Notes under the pieces: generated by a model
Told to the model about the DNA's origin: nothing
The model's input: the letters and a program-made list of their open reading frames with translations, nothing else
Databases searched by the model: none
Shown here: positions 25,546 to 33,605 of the stretch, in pieces
How the letters are laid out: each line of letters begins with the position of its first letter
Position numbering within the stretch: position 1 is the first letter of the stretch
Translations under genes and position numbers: made by a program
Source of the DNA: Streptomyces sp. NBC_01428
GTDB taxonomy: Bacteria > Actinomycetota > Actinomycetes > Streptomycetales > Streptomycetaceae
DNA: 64,000 bases
NCBI RefSeq assembly: GCF_036231965.1
Contig: NZ_CP109499.1
Location: 5,332,001-5,396,000 of the forward strand
Direction of reading: 5' to 3'

Positions 25546-27078
25546 ATGACCGAGCACGAGCATGTACGGGTGGCGGTGATCGGGTCCGGGTTCGGCGGGC
25601 TGGGAGCCGCGGTGCGGCTGCGCCGCGAGGGCATCACCGACTTCGTCGTCCTGGAGCGGGCCGACAGCGTGGGCGGCACCTGGCGGGACAACAGCTACCC
25701 CGGGTGCGCCTGTGACGTCCCGTCGCACCTGTACTCGTTCTCGTTCGCGCCCAACCCCGAGTGGCCGCGCACCTTCTCCGGCCAGGAGCACATCCGGGCC
25801 TACCTGGAACACGTGGCCGACGTCTTCCGGCTGCGCCCGCATCTGCGGTTCAACTCCGAGGTGCGGATGATGACCTGGGACGCGGAGAAGCTGCGCTGGG
25901 GGATCGAGACGAGCAGCGGCTACCTCACGGCGGACCTCGTGGTCTCCGCGACCGGGCCGCTGTCCGACCCCAAGATCCCCGAGATCCCCGGGATCGCCAC
26001 GTTCACCGGCAAGGTGTTCCACTCCGCCCGCTGGGACCACGACTACGACCTGCGCGGCAAGCGCGTCGCCATGATCGGCACCGGGGCCTCGGCCATCCAG
26101 ATCGTGCCGGCGATCCAGCCGGACGTCTCCCGGCTCACCCTGTTCCAGCGCACCCCGCCCTGGGTGATGCCGCGGGTCGACCGGGCGATCACCGGTGCCG
26201 AGCGGTGGCTGCACCGGCAGCTGCCGTTCACCACGCAGGCCCGGCGCGGACTGCTGTGGGGCATCCGGGAACTGCAGGTGCAGGCGTTCACCAAGCGGCC
26301 CGACGAACTCGGCCTGGTCGAGCGGCTGGCCAAGCGGAACATCGCGCGGGCCGTGAAGGACCCGGCGCTGCGCGCGAAGCTGACGCCCGACTACCGGATC
26401 GGCTGCAAGCGCATCCTGCTGTCGAACGCCTACTATCCGGCGCTCACGAAGCCGAACGTGGACGTCGTGGCCTCCGGGCTCGCCCGGATCGAGGGGTCCA
26501 CGCTGGTCGCCGCCGACGGCAGCACGGCGGAGGCCGACGCGATCGTCTTCGGGACCGGCTTCCACGTCACCGACATGCCGATCGCCGACCGCGTCGTCGG
26601 GGCGGAGGGCCGGACGCTGGCCGAGTCGTGGAAGGACGGCATGAAGTCGCTGCGCGGCGCGACCGCGGCCGGCTTCCCCAACTGGATGACGATCATCGGA
26701 CCCAACACCGGGCTCGGGAACTCGTCGATGATCCTGATGATCGAGTCCCAGCTGAACTACATGGCCGACTTCGTACGGCAGTTGGACGTGCTCGGCGGGC
26801 GTGTGGCGCTCGACGCGCGGCCCGCCGCCGTCGACGCCTGGAACGACCGAGTGCAGGAACGCATGAAGCGCACCGTGTGGAACACCGGCGGCTGCACCAG
26901 CTGGTACCTCGACGCCAACGGCGTCAACACGACCGTGTGGCCCGGCACCACCACGGAGTTCCGTGGCGCCACGCGCCGGGTCGACCTGGCGGAGTACGAG
27001 GTGGTGCGCGCGGCGGAACCCGACCCCGGACCGGCTGTGACGGGCACCCGCAAGAAGAAGGCGGTGGCGGACGCGTGA
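25546..27078 (+). CDS. flavin-containing (Baeyer-Villiger type) monooxygenase
   Basis: A 510-residue FAD/NADPH enzyme. The FAD fingerprint VAVIGSGFGGLGAAVRL starts at about residue 8, the Baeyer-Villiger fingerprint appears as FTGKVFHSARWDHDY, and the NADPH fold has VAMIGTGASAIQ. A late IVFGTGFHVTD block also fits. Such enzymes insert oxygen into ketones or oxidise S/N. The ATG at 25546 has GGAGGCGTCGGG just upstream. It overlaps the hydrolase gene by four bases (GTGA), heading a three-gene operon that could oxidise a ketone, hydrolyse the resulting ester and oxidise or reduce the alcohol. Confidence 0.92.
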   Translation: MTEHEHVRVAVIGSGFGGLGAAVRLRREGITDFVVLERADSVGGTWRDNSYPGCACDVPSHLYSFSFAPNPEWPRTFSGQEHIRAYLEHVADVFRLRPHLRFNSEVRMMTWDAEKLRWGIETSSGYLTADLVVSATGPLSDPKIPEIPGIATFTGKVFHSARWDHDYDLRGKRVAMIGTGASAIQIVPAIQPDVSRLTLFQRTPPWVMPRVDRAITGAERWLHRQLPFTTQARRGLLWGIRELQVQAFTKRPDELGLVERLAKRNIARAVKDPALRAKLTPDYRIGCKRILLSNAYYPALTKPNVDVVASGLARIEGSTLVAADGSTAEADAIVFGTGFHVTDMPIADRVVGAEGRTLAESWKDGMKSLRGATAAGFPNWMTIIGPNTGLGNSSMILMIESQLNYMADFVRQLDVLGGRVALDARPAAVDAWNDRVQERMKRTVWNTGGCTSWYLDANGVNTTVWPGTTTEFRGATRRVDLAEYEVVRAAEPDPGPAVTGTRKKKAVADA

Positions 27079-28013
27079 GCCGGCTGACGCACGACGCGCA
27101 CGGGACGTACGCGCCTCCCCCGCCCGTACGGGAACTGGTCGCGCACTCCGCGGACGGCGCGACCCTGCACGTCGAGGTGCACGGTCCCGAGGGCGCGCCC
27201 GCCGTGATCCTCGCGCACGGCTGGACCTGTTCGACGGCCTTCTGGGCGGCGCAGATCCGGGACCTCGCCGTCGACCACCGGGTCGTCGCCTACGACCAGC
27301 GCGGTCACGGGCGCAGTCCGGCGAGCGAGCTGTGCAGCACGGACGCGCTCGCCGACGACCTGGAGGCGGTGCTCGCGGCGACGCTGGCGCCGGGCGAGAA
27401 GGCCGTGCTCGTGGGGCACTCGATGGGCGGGATGACGCTGATGGCGGCGTCCACCCGGCCCCGCTTCACCGAGCACGCGGCGGCGGCGCTGCTGTGCAGC
27501 ACCGGGAGCACCCGGCTGGTCGCCGAGTCGCGGGTCGTCCCGCTGCGGGCCGGCCGGCTCCGGACGCGGGTCACCGCGGCGGTGCTCGGTTCCCGCGCGC
27601 CGCTCGGGCCCGTCACACCGGTCGCCCGCCGGATCCTCAAGTACGCGACCATGGGCGCCGGTTCGTCGCCGCTGATGGTGGACGCCTGCGCGCGGATCGT
27701 GCACGCCTGCCCGCGGACCGTGCGGCACGCCTGGTCGGCGGTCCTGGAGTCGCTCGATCTCGACCACGGGGTACGGGAGTTGCGGGTGCCGACGGCGGTG
27801 ATCGCCGGGACGGCGGACCGGCTCACGCCGGTCGTGCACGCGCGGGCCCTGGTGGCGGCTCTGCCGAACTGCGTCGGCAGCACCGAACTCCCGGGGGTCG
27901 GCCACATGACGCCGATCGAGGCACCGGAGCTCGTGACCGCCCGGATCCGGGAACTCGTCACGACGTACACGCAGACCGCCGAGGAGATCGAAGAGATCAA
28001 GGAGGGCGCATGA
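27075..28013 (+). CDS. alpha/beta hydrolase
   Basis: A 312-residue hydrolase. The oxyanion loop is LAHGWTCSTAFW, the nucleophile elbow VLVGHSMGGMTL, the acid IAGTADRLTPV and the His in LPGVGHMTPIEAP. Residues KEGA end the protein inside the next start. Middle gene of the monooxygenase operon, coupled by a four-base overlap on both sides; a natural partner would be hydrolysis of the ester made by the monooxygenase (inference). Confidence 0.9.
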   Translation: MSRLTHDAHGTYAPPPPVRELVAHSADGATLHVEVHGPEGAPAVILAHGWTCSTAFWAAQIRDLAVDHRVVAYDQRGHGRSPASELCSTDALADDLEAVLAATLAPGEKAVLVGHSMGGMTLMAASTRPRFTEHAAAALLCSTGSTRLVAESRVVPLRAGRLRTRVTAAVLGSRAPLGPVTPVARRILKYATMGAGSSPLMVDACARIVHACPRTVRHAWSAVLESLDLDHGVRELRVPTAVIAGTADRLTPVVHARALVAALPNCVGSTELPGVGHMTPIEAPELVTARIRELVTTYTQTAEEIEEIKEGA

Positions 28014-28894
28014 GCAAGGTGAGTCTCGAAGGACAGGTCGCGGTCGTCACGGGGGCGGCGCGCGGCGTCGGGGAGCTGCTCGCGCGCAAGCTCTCGGCGC
28101 GCGGGGCGAAGATCGCGCTGGTCGGCCTGGAGGCGGACGCGCTGAAGCAGGTCTCGGAGCGGCTGCACAGCGAGAGCGACCACTGGTACGCCGACGTCAC
28201 CGACCACGAGGCGATGGCGCGGGTCGCGCAGGAGGTGAAGCAGCGGTTCGGCAAGGTCGACATCGTCGTCGCCAACGCCGGGGTGGCGAGCGGGGGCCCG
28301 TTCCTGGACTCCGACCCGGTCGCCTGGCGGCGGGTCATCGAGGTGAACCTGATCGGGTCGGCGGTGACGGCACGGGCGTTCCTGCCGGTGCTGATGGAGA
28401 GCCGCGGGTACCTGCTGCAGATCGCGTCGCTGGCGGCGATCACGCCGGCTCCGATGATGACGGCGTACTGCGCGTCCAAGTCCGGTGTGGAGGCGTACGC
28501 GCACAGCCTGCGGGCCGAGGTCGGCTACAAGGGCGTCCGGGTGGGCGTCGGCTATCTGTCGTGGACGGACACGGACATGGTGCGGGGCGCCGACCAGGAC
28601 GAGGTGATGCGGGAGCTGCGGCAGCGGCTGCCGTGGCCGTCGAACAAGACGTATCCGCTGGGCCCGGCCGTCGACCGGATCGTGGCGGGGATCGAGCGCC
28701 GCTCCAGCCATGTGTACGCCCAGTGGTGGCTGCGCGGGATGCAGGGCATCCGCGGGTACCTGCCCGGGATCATCGGTGCCGTCGGGCAGCGGGAGATGCG
28801 GCGGTTCGAGCCGCGGCTCGGGACGGTGCGGACCGGGCTGGTCGGGGCCGGCGGGGCGGCCGACGAGCAGGAGCGGGAGGCGTCGGCACCCTGA
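28010..28894 (+). CDS. SDR family oxidoreductase
   Basis: A 294-residue short-chain dehydrogenase/reductase. The cofactor loop is VVTGAARGVGELLARKL, the NAG motif is VVANAGVASGG, and the active site reads QIASLAAITPAPMMTAYCASKSGVEAY (Ser, Tyr-x3-Lys). A C-terminal extension (QWWLRGMQGIRGYLPGIIGAVGQ) could touch the membrane. Last gene of the operon, started by ATG at 28010 behind GGAGGG. Confidence 0.91.
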   Translation: MSKVSLEGQVAVVTGAARGVGELLARKLSARGAKIALVGLEADALKQVSERLHSESDHWYADVTDHEAMARVAQEVKQRFGKVDIVVANAGVASGGPFLDSDPVAWRRVIEVNLIGSAVTARAFLPVLMESRGYLLQIASLAAITPAPMMTAYCASKSGVEAYAHSLRAEVGYKGVRVGVGYLSWTDTDMVRGADQDEVMRELRQRLPWPSNKTYPLGPAVDRIVAGIERRSSHVYAQWWLRGMQGIRGYLPGIIGAVGQREMRRFEPRLGTVRTGLVGAGGAADEQEREASAP

Positions 28895-29033
28895 TTCACC
28901 GGGGGGTCTCACGGAGCGTGACTGATCGAAATGCGGGGTCCGTCCCTGCGTGTCAGTCTGATCGAGGCCCGAACACCCGTCCCTCACAACGGGATCGGGC
29001 CGACCCCCCTCACCCACTACGGGAGTGAATCTC

Positions 29034-29219
29034 ATGGGCATGCAGGACCAGTTCAAGGACAAGGCCGAGCGTCTTCAGCAGAAGGCCAAGGGCAAGCCGG
29101 GCGCCGCGCGTGACGAGGCGAGCGAGCGGTCCCCGCAGGAGCGCGACCACGCCATGCCGGCCACGGACCGTGCCCGGCAGGAGGCGCAGGACCGCTTCGA
29201 CCAGGACTTCGACGCCTGA
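29034..29219 (+). CDS. CsbD-like small hydrophilic stress protein
   Basis: A 61-residue, highly charged, helix-prone protein (MGMQDQFKDKAERLQQKAKGKPGAARDEASERS...). The composition and the DQFKDKAERLQQKAKG pattern resemble CsbD-type general-stress proteins, whose function is unknown. The ATG at 29034 follows GGGAG; a GTG at 29025 is also in frame. A long hairpin follows the stop. Confidence 0.65.
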   Translation: MGMQDQFKDKAERLQQKAKGKPGAARDEASERSPQERDHAMPATDRARQEAQDRFDQDFDA

Positions 29220-29238
29220 TCGGCCGTCCGTTCTGCAT

Positions 29239-29276
29239 GAGTTGGGGTGTCCTCCACACGGAGGGCACCCCAACTC
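29239..29276. terminator. bidirectional terminator
   Basis: A 17-bp stem with one G-T pair (29239-29255 with 29260-29276, arm GAGTTGGGGTGTCCTCC) around ACAC, between the converging CsbD-like and tricorn-like genes. Confidence 0.85.
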
Positions 29277-29353
29277 CGCTGTCCCGCCGGTGCCGTCCCG
29301 TCTCGCGGGAAGGCACCGGCCGCTGTCAGGTCGCTGTCGCTGTCAGGTCGCTG

Positions 29354-32300
29354 TCACTCCGGGCGCGGGGGGAGTTTCGGGCGGGTTCTGTCCGGGACAT
29401 TGGAGTAGTCCGGAGGGGACGCGGCCGGCCGGCTGCGCAGCAGGTCCAGGGAGAGCTGGATGGCGTCGTCGAGCTGGGCGTGGCGGCCCTCCGCCCAGTC
29501 GAGCGGGGTCCGCAGGATCTCCAGGTCGGGGGCGACGCCGTGGTTCTCGACGGACCAGCCGTAGGCGTCGAACCAGGCCGCGTTCATCGGCACCGTGATG
29601 ACGCTGCCGTCGCCGAGCTGATGGCGGCCGGTCATACCGACGACCCCGCCCCAGGTGCGCTGCCCCACCACGGGGCCGAGCTTCAGCAGTTTGAACGCGG
29701 CGGTGATCATGTCGCCGTCGGAGGAGGTCGCCTCGTCGGCGAGGGCCACGATCGGGCCGCGGGGGGCGTTGGAGGCGTACGAGACGGGCTGGGCGTTGCG
29801 GGTGAGGTCCCAGCCGAGGATGGTGCGGGTCAGTTTCTCGACGACCAGCTCGCTGATGTGACCGCCCGCGTTGCCGCGTACGTCGATGATGAGGGCCGGG
29901 CGGGAGACCTCGAGCCGCAGGTCGCGGTTGAACTGGGCCCAGCCCGAGCCGCCCAGGTCCGGGATGTGCAGATAGCCGCAGTGGCCGCCGCTCAGCTCCC
30001 GGACCACCTGGCGGCGTTTGGCCACCCAGTCCTGGTAGCGCAGCGGCCGTTCGTCGATCAGCGGGACCACCGCGACCCGGCGGGAACGGCCCGCGCCCTC
30101 GCCCTCGGTCTCGGCGGGCCGGAAGGTCAGTTCCACCGTGGTGCCGCCCGCGCCCGCGAGCAGGGGGTAGGGGCCGGTGACCGGGTCCACCGGGCGACCG
30201 TCGACATGGGTGAGGACGGCGCCCGCGCGGATGCCGGTGCCCGCCAGCGGGGAGCGCGCCTTGGAGTCGGAGGAGTCGCCGGGCAGGATCCTCTTGAGCA
30301 TCCAGTTCCCGTCGCGGCACACGAGGTTGGCGCCCAGCAGGCCCTGCCGGCGCTGGTAGTGGGCGGGGCCCTCGTTGCGGCGGGCGGCGCTGACGTAGGC
30401 GTGCGAGGTGCCCAGTTCGCCGAGGACCTCGCGCAGCAGGTCGGCGAACTCGTCGGGGGAGGCGACCCGTTCGACCAGCGGGCGGTACTGCGCGAGGACC
30501 GCGTCCCAGTCGATGCCGCACATGTCCGGGTCCCAGAAGTAGGCGCGGGTGATCCGGCCGGCCTCGTCGTAGGCCTGGCGCCACTCGGCGGGCGGGTCGA
30601 CCTCGTGGAGGATGCGGCGCAGGTCGATCCAGACCGTGGAGTCGCTGTCGCCGGACTCGGTGGAGGGGACGGCGCGCAGGTCGCCCTCGTCGACGACGAC
30701 GAGCCGGGAGCCGTCGCCGCTGACCGCGAACCAGTCGAGGTGGTCGACGAGTTCGGACTTCTTGGCCTTGGTGATGTTGAAGAACTCCAGGGTGGGGCGG
30801 CCGGTCGTGTCGTCCGGGTTGGCGAAGGTCTCGCCGAGCGCGCCGGAGATCGGCCAGCGCAGCCAGACCAGGCCGCCGCCCGCGACCGGGTACAGCGCCG
30901 AGTACTTGGAGGCGGTGACCGGGAAGGGGGTCACCCGGCTCTCCAGCCCTTCGAGTTCGACGGTCGCCGCCGTACCGTCGTCCGACTCCTCCTCGACCGG
31001 GTCGAGGCCTCCGGCGACCGGCCGCCCGTCCGGGTTCAGGGCGAAGGGGGAGGGCGTGGCGGAGGACAGGGGGACGAGGTAGGGGCGGCAGCCGAGCGGG
31101 AAGGACAGGTCGCCGGTGTGCACGTCGTAGACGGGGTCGAAGCCGCGCCAGGACAGGAAGGCGAGGTAGCGGCCGTCCCGGGTGAACACGGGGTTCTCGT
31201 CCTCGAAGCGGCCGTTGGTGACGTCGACGACCAGGCGGTCCTTGATGCGGGCCATCTTGATCTGCCGCAGGGAGCGGCCGATCCCGGGGTGCGACCAGGT
31301 CAGCCAGGCGCCGTCCGGGGAGAACGCGAGGTCGGTGACCGGGCCGTTGATGGACCGGATCAGCTCGGTCACCTCACCGGTGGACTCCTCCGTCGCGTCC
31401 AGCAGGAGCAGCCGCCCGTCGTTCGAGGCGACGGCGAGGCGTTCGCCCTGCGGGTCCGCGACGAGTTCCAGGACGCGGCCGAGGTCGCCCGAGGCGAGGC
31501 GGCGCGGTGCGCGGTCGCCGGTCGCGCGGGGCAGGTAGGCGATCTCGACGGCGTCCTCGCCCCGCGCGTCGGTGACGTAGGCGACCTGGCCGCCCGAGCC
31601 GAGCATCTCCGGGAGCCGGACGCGGACGCCGGGGGTGTCCGCGATGGTGCGGGCGGGGCCGTCGCGGTGGGTGAGCCAGTACAGGCTGCCGCGGACGACG
31701 ACGGCGCTGGCCCGGCCTGTCTCGTCGACGGAGATGCTGTCCACGTGCTGGGCGGCCGGCACCTGGTACGGGCGCCGGCCCGCGCGCGGGCCGCCGAGCC
31801 GGACGTCGAGGCGGCGCGGGACCGAGGCGGGGGAGAGGTCGTCGACGATCCACAGGTCGCCGGCGCACTGGTAGACGACGCGGGTGCCGTCGGACGCGGC
31901 GTGCCGGGCGTAGAAGGCGTCGTGGTCGGTGTGCCGGCGCAGGTCGGAGCCGTCGTGGGCGCAGGAGTAGAGGTTGCCGACGCCCTCGTGGTCGGAGAGG
32001 AAGGCGATCCGTCCGCCGACGAACATCGGGCAGGCGAGGTGGCCTCCGATGTCGGCGACGAGTTGCCGGCCGTGCAGCCAGATGCGGCCCATGGCGCCGC
32101 CCCGGTAGCGCTTCCAGACGGCGGGTTCGTGCGGGGGCGTGCCGGTGAGCAGCAGGGTCCTGCGCTCGCCGTCGATGTCGGCGACGGCGATGTCCGAGAC
32201 GGGCCCCCAGGGCAGTTTGCCCCCGGGGTCGCCGTCGGTGGGGACGCTGTGGGCCCAGGTGAAGTACGAGAAGGGCTGTCCGTGCGAGGCGACGGCGAGG

Positions 32301-32710
32301 ATGTCGCCGTCGGGGGACCAGCCGCAGACCTGGGTGTCCGGGCTGCCCCAGTAGGTGAGCCGGCGGCCGGGGCCGCCGTCGACCGGTGCCAGGTGGATCT
32401 CCGGGACGAGGCTGCGCCAGCTCGTGTAGGCGATGGTCCGGCCGTCCGGCGAGAAGCGGGGGTGGCCCACCTTGGTGCGGTCGACGGTGAGCCGCCAGGC
32501 GCGCCCGCGGCCGTCGAGCGGGGCGACCCACAGGTCGTCCTCGGTGACGAAGCAGAGCCGGTCGCCGCTCAGGTGCGGGAAGCGCAGGTAGCCGGGGGAG
32601 TGCTCGTCCGTGGTCGCGTTCTCGTGCTCGTCGCTCACCTCCCCATGCTTTTCCGCCCGGGGGGCCCCGGCAACTCGTGGAACGGGGGAATCCGGCGCCG
32701 TCGCCTTCAC
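29354..32710 (-). CDS. tricorn-like S41 family protease
   Basis: A protein of about 1118 residues with the tricorn layout: an N-terminal beta-propeller with WD-like strands (RFPHLSGDRLCFVTEDDLWVAPLDG, FSPDGRTIAYTSWR, WSPDGDILAVASH), a second propeller with LAFSPDGAWLTWSHPG, a helical C1 domain, a PDZ segment (AGIRAGAVLTHVDGRPVDPV) and a C-terminal S41 protease core. The catalytic Ser lies in ADEATSSDGDM. Tricorn degrades oligopeptides made by the proteasome. The start is unsure: GTG 32710 has GGAAAGGACG at good spacing; GTG 32638 has GGGGAG too close to the codon. Confidence 0.88.
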   Translation of the reverse strand: MKATAPDSPVPRVAGAPRAEKHGEVSDEHENATTDEHSPGYLRFPHLSGDRLCFVTEDDLWVAPLDGRGRAWRLTVDRTKVGHPRFSPDGRTIAYTSWRSLVPEIHLAPVDGGPGRRLTYWGSPDTQVCGWSPDGDILAVASHGQPFSYFTWAHSVPTDGDPGGKLPWGPVSDIAVADIDGERRTLLLTGTPPHEPAVWKRYRGGAMGRIWLHGRQLVADIGGHLACPMFVGGRIAFLSDHEGVGNLYSCAHDGSDLRRHTDHDAFYARHAASDGTRVVYQCAGDLWIVDDLSPASVPRRLDVRLGGPRAGRRPYQVPAAQHVDSISVDETGRASAVVVRGSLYWLTHRDGPARTIADTPGVRVRLPEMLGSGGQVAYVTDARGEDAVEIAYLPRATGDRAPRRLASGDLGRVLELVADPQGERLAVASNDGRLLLLDATEESTGEVTELIRSINGPVTDLAFSPDGAWLTWSHPGIGRSLRQIKMARIKDRLVVDVTNGRFEDENPVFTRDGRYLAFLSWRGFDPVYDVHTGDLSFPLGCRPYLVPLSSATPSPFALNPDGRPVAGGLDPVEEESDDGTAATVELEGLESRVTPFPVTASKYSALYPVAGGGLVWLRWPISGALGETFANPDDTTGRPTLEFFNITKAKKSELVDHLDWFAVSGDGSRLVVVDEGDLRAVPSTESGDSDSTVWIDLRRILHEVDPPAEWRQAYDEAGRITRAYFWDPDMCGIDWDAVLAQYRPLVERVASPDEFADLLREVLGELGTSHAYVSAARRNEGPAHYQRRQGLLGANLVCRDGNWMLKRILPGDSSDSKARSPLAGTGIRAGAVLTHVDGRPVDPVTGPYPLLAGAGGTTVELTFRPAETEGEGAGRSRRVAVVPLIDERPLRYQDWVAKRRQVVRELSGGHCGYLHIPDLGGSGWAQFNRDLRLEVSRPALIIDVRGNAGGHISELVVEKLTRTILGWDLTRNAQPVSYASNAPRGPIVALADEATSSDGDMITAAFKLLKLGPVVGQRTWGGVVGMTGRHQLGDGSVITVPMNAAWFDAYGWSVENHGVAPDLEILRTPLDWAEGRHAQLDDAIQLSLDLLRSRPAASPPDYSNVPDRTRPKLPPRPE

Positions 32711-32773
32711 GGCGGCCGTCCTTTCCCCGCGCCGGCGGTCGGGTTCCCGGTGCGGGGGTGACTCAGCCCACGT

Positions 32774-32836
32774 ACGAAACGGTTTCGTTTCGTTGACGGC
32801 GGGGGTATCTTCAGAGACATACGAATCCGTGTCGTA
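32774..32836 (+). promoter_or_regulatory. TetR gene promoter with two inverted repeats
   Basis: ACGAAAC-g-GTTTCGT (32774-32788) is a perfect 7-1-7 palindrome. TACGA-n7-TCGTA (32820-32824 and 32832-32836) is a second. A TTGACG box (32793-32798) lies between them, with a plausible but weak -10 near 32816-32822. This fits an autoregulated TetR gene. Confidence 0.55.
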
Positions 32837-32855
32837 CGAAGCAGAGGTGACCGGG

Positions 32856-33446
32856 ATGACTGAGGCCGCAACGGTGCGTCGCAGTCGGATCACGCCCGAG
32901 CGCGAGGCCGAGCTGTACACGGCCGTGCTCGACCTGCTTCGGGAAGTCGGCTACGACGCCCTCACGATGGACGCCGTCGCCACCCGTACCCGTGCCAGCA
33001 AGGCCACGCTCTACCGCCAGTGGGGCGGCAAGGCCGAGCTCGTCGTGAAAGCGCTGCGGCACCACAAGCCGCTGAAGTTCTCCGACATGGACACGGGAAG
33101 CCTGCGGGGCGACTTCCTGGCACTCGCCGCCCGGCAGGACGACTGCCAGATGGAGCAGGACTCCGCGCTGATGCGGGGCCTGGCCATGGCGGCGCACGGG
33201 AACCCGGATCTGCTGAAGGCGTTCCGGGAATGGCTGGTCGAGCCGGAGATGGAAGAGCTGCGCCTGGTGCTCCAGCGCGGTGTCGACCGAGGTGAGATCC
33301 GTGCGGACAACCCCGCGATGCAGTTCGTGATGCACATGCTGATCGGCGGCTTCGCGGCGCGCACCATGATCGACGAACTCCCGCCGACCCAGGCCTTCCT
33401 GCATTCGTACATCGACGCCGTGGTTCTCCCCGCTCTCGGCGCCTGA
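32856..33446 (+). CDS. TetR/AcrR family transcriptional regulator
   Basis: A 196-residue repressor. The N-terminal HTH reads LYTAVLDLLREVGYDALTMDAVATRTRASKATLYRQWGGKAELV. The C-terminal ligand domain ends LHSYIDAVVLPALGA. The ATG at 32856 follows AGAGGTGACCGGG. It lies just upstream of, and on the same strand as, the MMPL exporter, which is its probable target together with its own promoter carrying the palindromes. Confidence 0.92.
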   Translation: MTEAATVRRSRITPEREAELYTAVLDLLREVGYDALTMDAVATRTRASKATLYRQWGGKAELVVKALRHHKPLKFSDMDTGSLRGDFLALAARQDDCQMEQDSALMRGLAMAAHGNPDLLKAFREWLVEPEMEELRLVLQRGVDRGEIRADNPAMQFVMHMLIGGFAARTMIDELPPTQAFLHSYIDAVVLPALGA

Positions 33447-33605
33447 TTCCTCGGCCCTGCACCCCCTTCACCTTCCTCACCCTCTCCAAGCCCCTGTAGT
33501 TGCACCTGACGCGCCGCTCACGTCGTCGGGCTGATCACCCCTGCCCCCACTCGGGTGGTCACACCAGCCCCTGCCATCCCACGACCTGACCGGGAGTTCG
33601 CCCTC

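Noticed and set aside
29237..32761. Plus-strand open frame of over 1100 codons opposite the tricorn-like protease
   Set aside because: Low-complexity Val/Gly/Asp/Arg translation; the minus strand has propeller, PDZ and S41 motifs.
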